In this document: one piece after another, positions 5,632 to 6,563 of the stretch
Layout: every line of letters begins with the position of its first letter
Numbering within the stretch: position 1 is the stretch's first letter
Assembly (NCBI GenBank): GCA_021778875.1
Contig: JAJYBT010000151.1
Span: 1 to 6,563, forward strand
Direction: 5' to 3'
Length of the DNA: 6,563 nt
Origin: Acidobacteriota bacterium
Lineage (GTDB): Bacteria; Acidobacteriota; Terriglobia; Terriglobales; Acidobacteriaceae
Notes under the pieces: model-generated
What the model saw: only the letters and a program-made list of their open reading frames with translations
Database searches by the model: none
Told to the model about the DNA's origin: nothing
Program-made: the position numbers and the translations under genes

Positions 5632-6563
5632 AGTCACCCATTCTTATTGCCGGTGCAACCGGGTACGTGGGTGGGGAGTTGCTGAAGGCGCTGTTGGCCG
5701 CAGGTTATCAGGTACGCTGTCTGGCACGGCGTCCGAAGATTCTTGAGGCCAGGGAACTGGCTGGGCTGCAGGTCGTCGCGGGAGATGTTCTTGACGCCGC
5801 ATCTGTGCGCGCCGCGATGGCTGGAATTGACGCTGCATATTACCTTGTTCACTCAATGGGCTCAACTCAATCCTTTGAGGAGCAAGACCGGATTGCAGCA
5901 CAGAACTTCGCGAATGCCGCCCAGGAATCCGGGGTTAAGAAGATCATCTATCTTGGCGGTCTTGGCCACAGCTCGGACCAACTCTCCGCACATTTGCGCA
6001 GCCGTCAACAGGTGGGCGAGATTCTGAAATCCACGGGGGTTCCGGTCATCGAGTTTCGTGCCTCGGTGGTGATCGGTTCAGGCAGCCTATCTTTCGAAAT
6101 GATCCGCGCCCTGGTGGAACGGCTTCCTGTGATGATCGCGCCGCGCTGGGTTTCAGTCGCCGCACAGCCGATCGCAATCGCCGATTTGCTCTCCTATTTG
6201 CTCGAGGCTCTGGAACTGCCGCTGAACGAAAGCAGGATATTCGAAATCGGAGGCTCCGATCAGGTGTCCTACGGTGGTCTGATGAGGGAGTACGCTCGCC
6301 AACGAGGATTGAAGCGGCTTGTGATTTCCGTGCCGTTTCTTACGCCGCGCCTATCCAGTCTCTGGCTTGGTCTGGTCACTCCTCTCTATGTCCGCGTGGG
6401 CCGCAAACTGATTGATAGTATTCGTCACGAAACAGTCGTGGAAGACCAGACTGCCCTGAGCCATTTCAAGACTCGGCCTTGCGGGTTTCGAGAAGCTATC
6501 GCGTCAGCCATCAGTGCGGATGGGCTGCATCTTAAGGTCGATTCCCGGGCGATTCACGTGGGC
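5628..6563 (+). CDS. YbjT/NmrA-like NAD(P)-binding protein, C-terminus beyond window
   Basis: Extended Rossmann-fold SDR-type protein; 312 codons are open to the right edge with no stop. The dinucleotide-binding motif GATGYVG is at residues 9-15. ARRP (33-36) after the second strand suggests NADP(H) preference. The segments YYLVHSMG (71-78), HLRSRQQVGEIL (122-133), FRASVVIGSGSLSFEMIR (143-160) and PRWVSVAAQPIAI (172-184) match my memory of E. coli YbjT closely in order and spacing. YbjT is about 476 residues and ends in a DUF2867 domain, so a further C-terminal part probably lies outside the window. Catalytic activity of this group is not established. The typical YxxxK pair of classical SDRs is absent, as in NmrA-like proteins. 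Translation is probably coupled to the SRPBCC gene: the start lies in its ATGA overlap, and GAGGGG (5613-5618) lies 9 bases upstream. It may modify or sense a ligand handled by that protein, which is inference. Confidence 0.88.
   Translation, partial: MKSPILIAGATGYVGGELLKALLAAGYQVRCLARRPKILEARELAGLQVVAGDVLDAASVRAAMAGIDAAYYLVHSMGSTQSFEEQDRIAAQNFANAAQESGVKKIIYLGGLGHSSDQLSAHLRSRQQVGEILKSTGVPVIEFRASVVIGSGSLSFEMIRALVERLPVMIAPRWVSVAAQPIAIADLLSYLLEALELPLNESRIFEIGGSDQVSYGGLMREYARQRGLKRLVISVPFLTPRLSSLWLGLVTPLYVRVGRKLIDSIRHETVVEDQTALSHFKTRPCGFREAIASAISADGLHLKVDSRAIHVG

Overview
This window looks like ordinary chromosome from a moderately GC-rich Gram-negative bacterium. My best guess is Acidobacteriota, in or near the Acidobacteriaceae/Terriglobales. 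The guess rests on two things. The TonB protein has a long cytoplasmic N-terminus, a Gly-rich linker and a C-terminal TonB domain. It sits beside a secreted family 3 glycosidase, a type common in plant-polymer-degrading acidobacteria. The assignment is inference from recognised protein style; no 16S or other marker is present. No rRNA, tRNA, CRISPR array, insertion sequence or prophage gene is visible.

Layout. Bases 1-920 hold the N-terminal third of isoleucyl-tRNA synthetase (ileS) on the minus strand, running off the left edge. A short divergent intergenic region separates it from a TonB-family energy transducer (1021-2205, plus), whose start is uncertain. A strong intrinsic terminator (2227-2265) ends that unit. 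A short promoter-sized gap with a perfect palindrome follows. Next is a secreted glycoside hydrolase family 3 enzyme (2355-4562, plus) with its own good Shine-Dalgarno site and a signal peptide.

About 280 bases without a convincing gene come next (4563-4846). Base composition appears to change here: hand counts of single 60-base lines fall from about 68% GC in the glycosidase to 45-58% downstream. The right-hand part carries a 64-residue two-helix membrane protein (4847-5041), a SRPBCC-fold protein (5152-5631) and an NAD(P)-binding YbjT/NmrA-like protein (5628 to the window edge). The last two overlap by ATGA, so they are very probably co-translated.

Functionally there are three unrelated blocks. 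One is translation housekeeping (ileS). The second is envelope energy transduction and extracellular carbohydrate breakdown (TonB, GH3), which could cooperate in oligosaccharide use but are separated by a terminator. The third is a small module of unknown function (membrane protein, SRPBCC protein, YbjT-like dehydrogenase). I found no clearly new system. The SRPBCC/YbjT-like pair and its composition shift are the most worthwhile leads.
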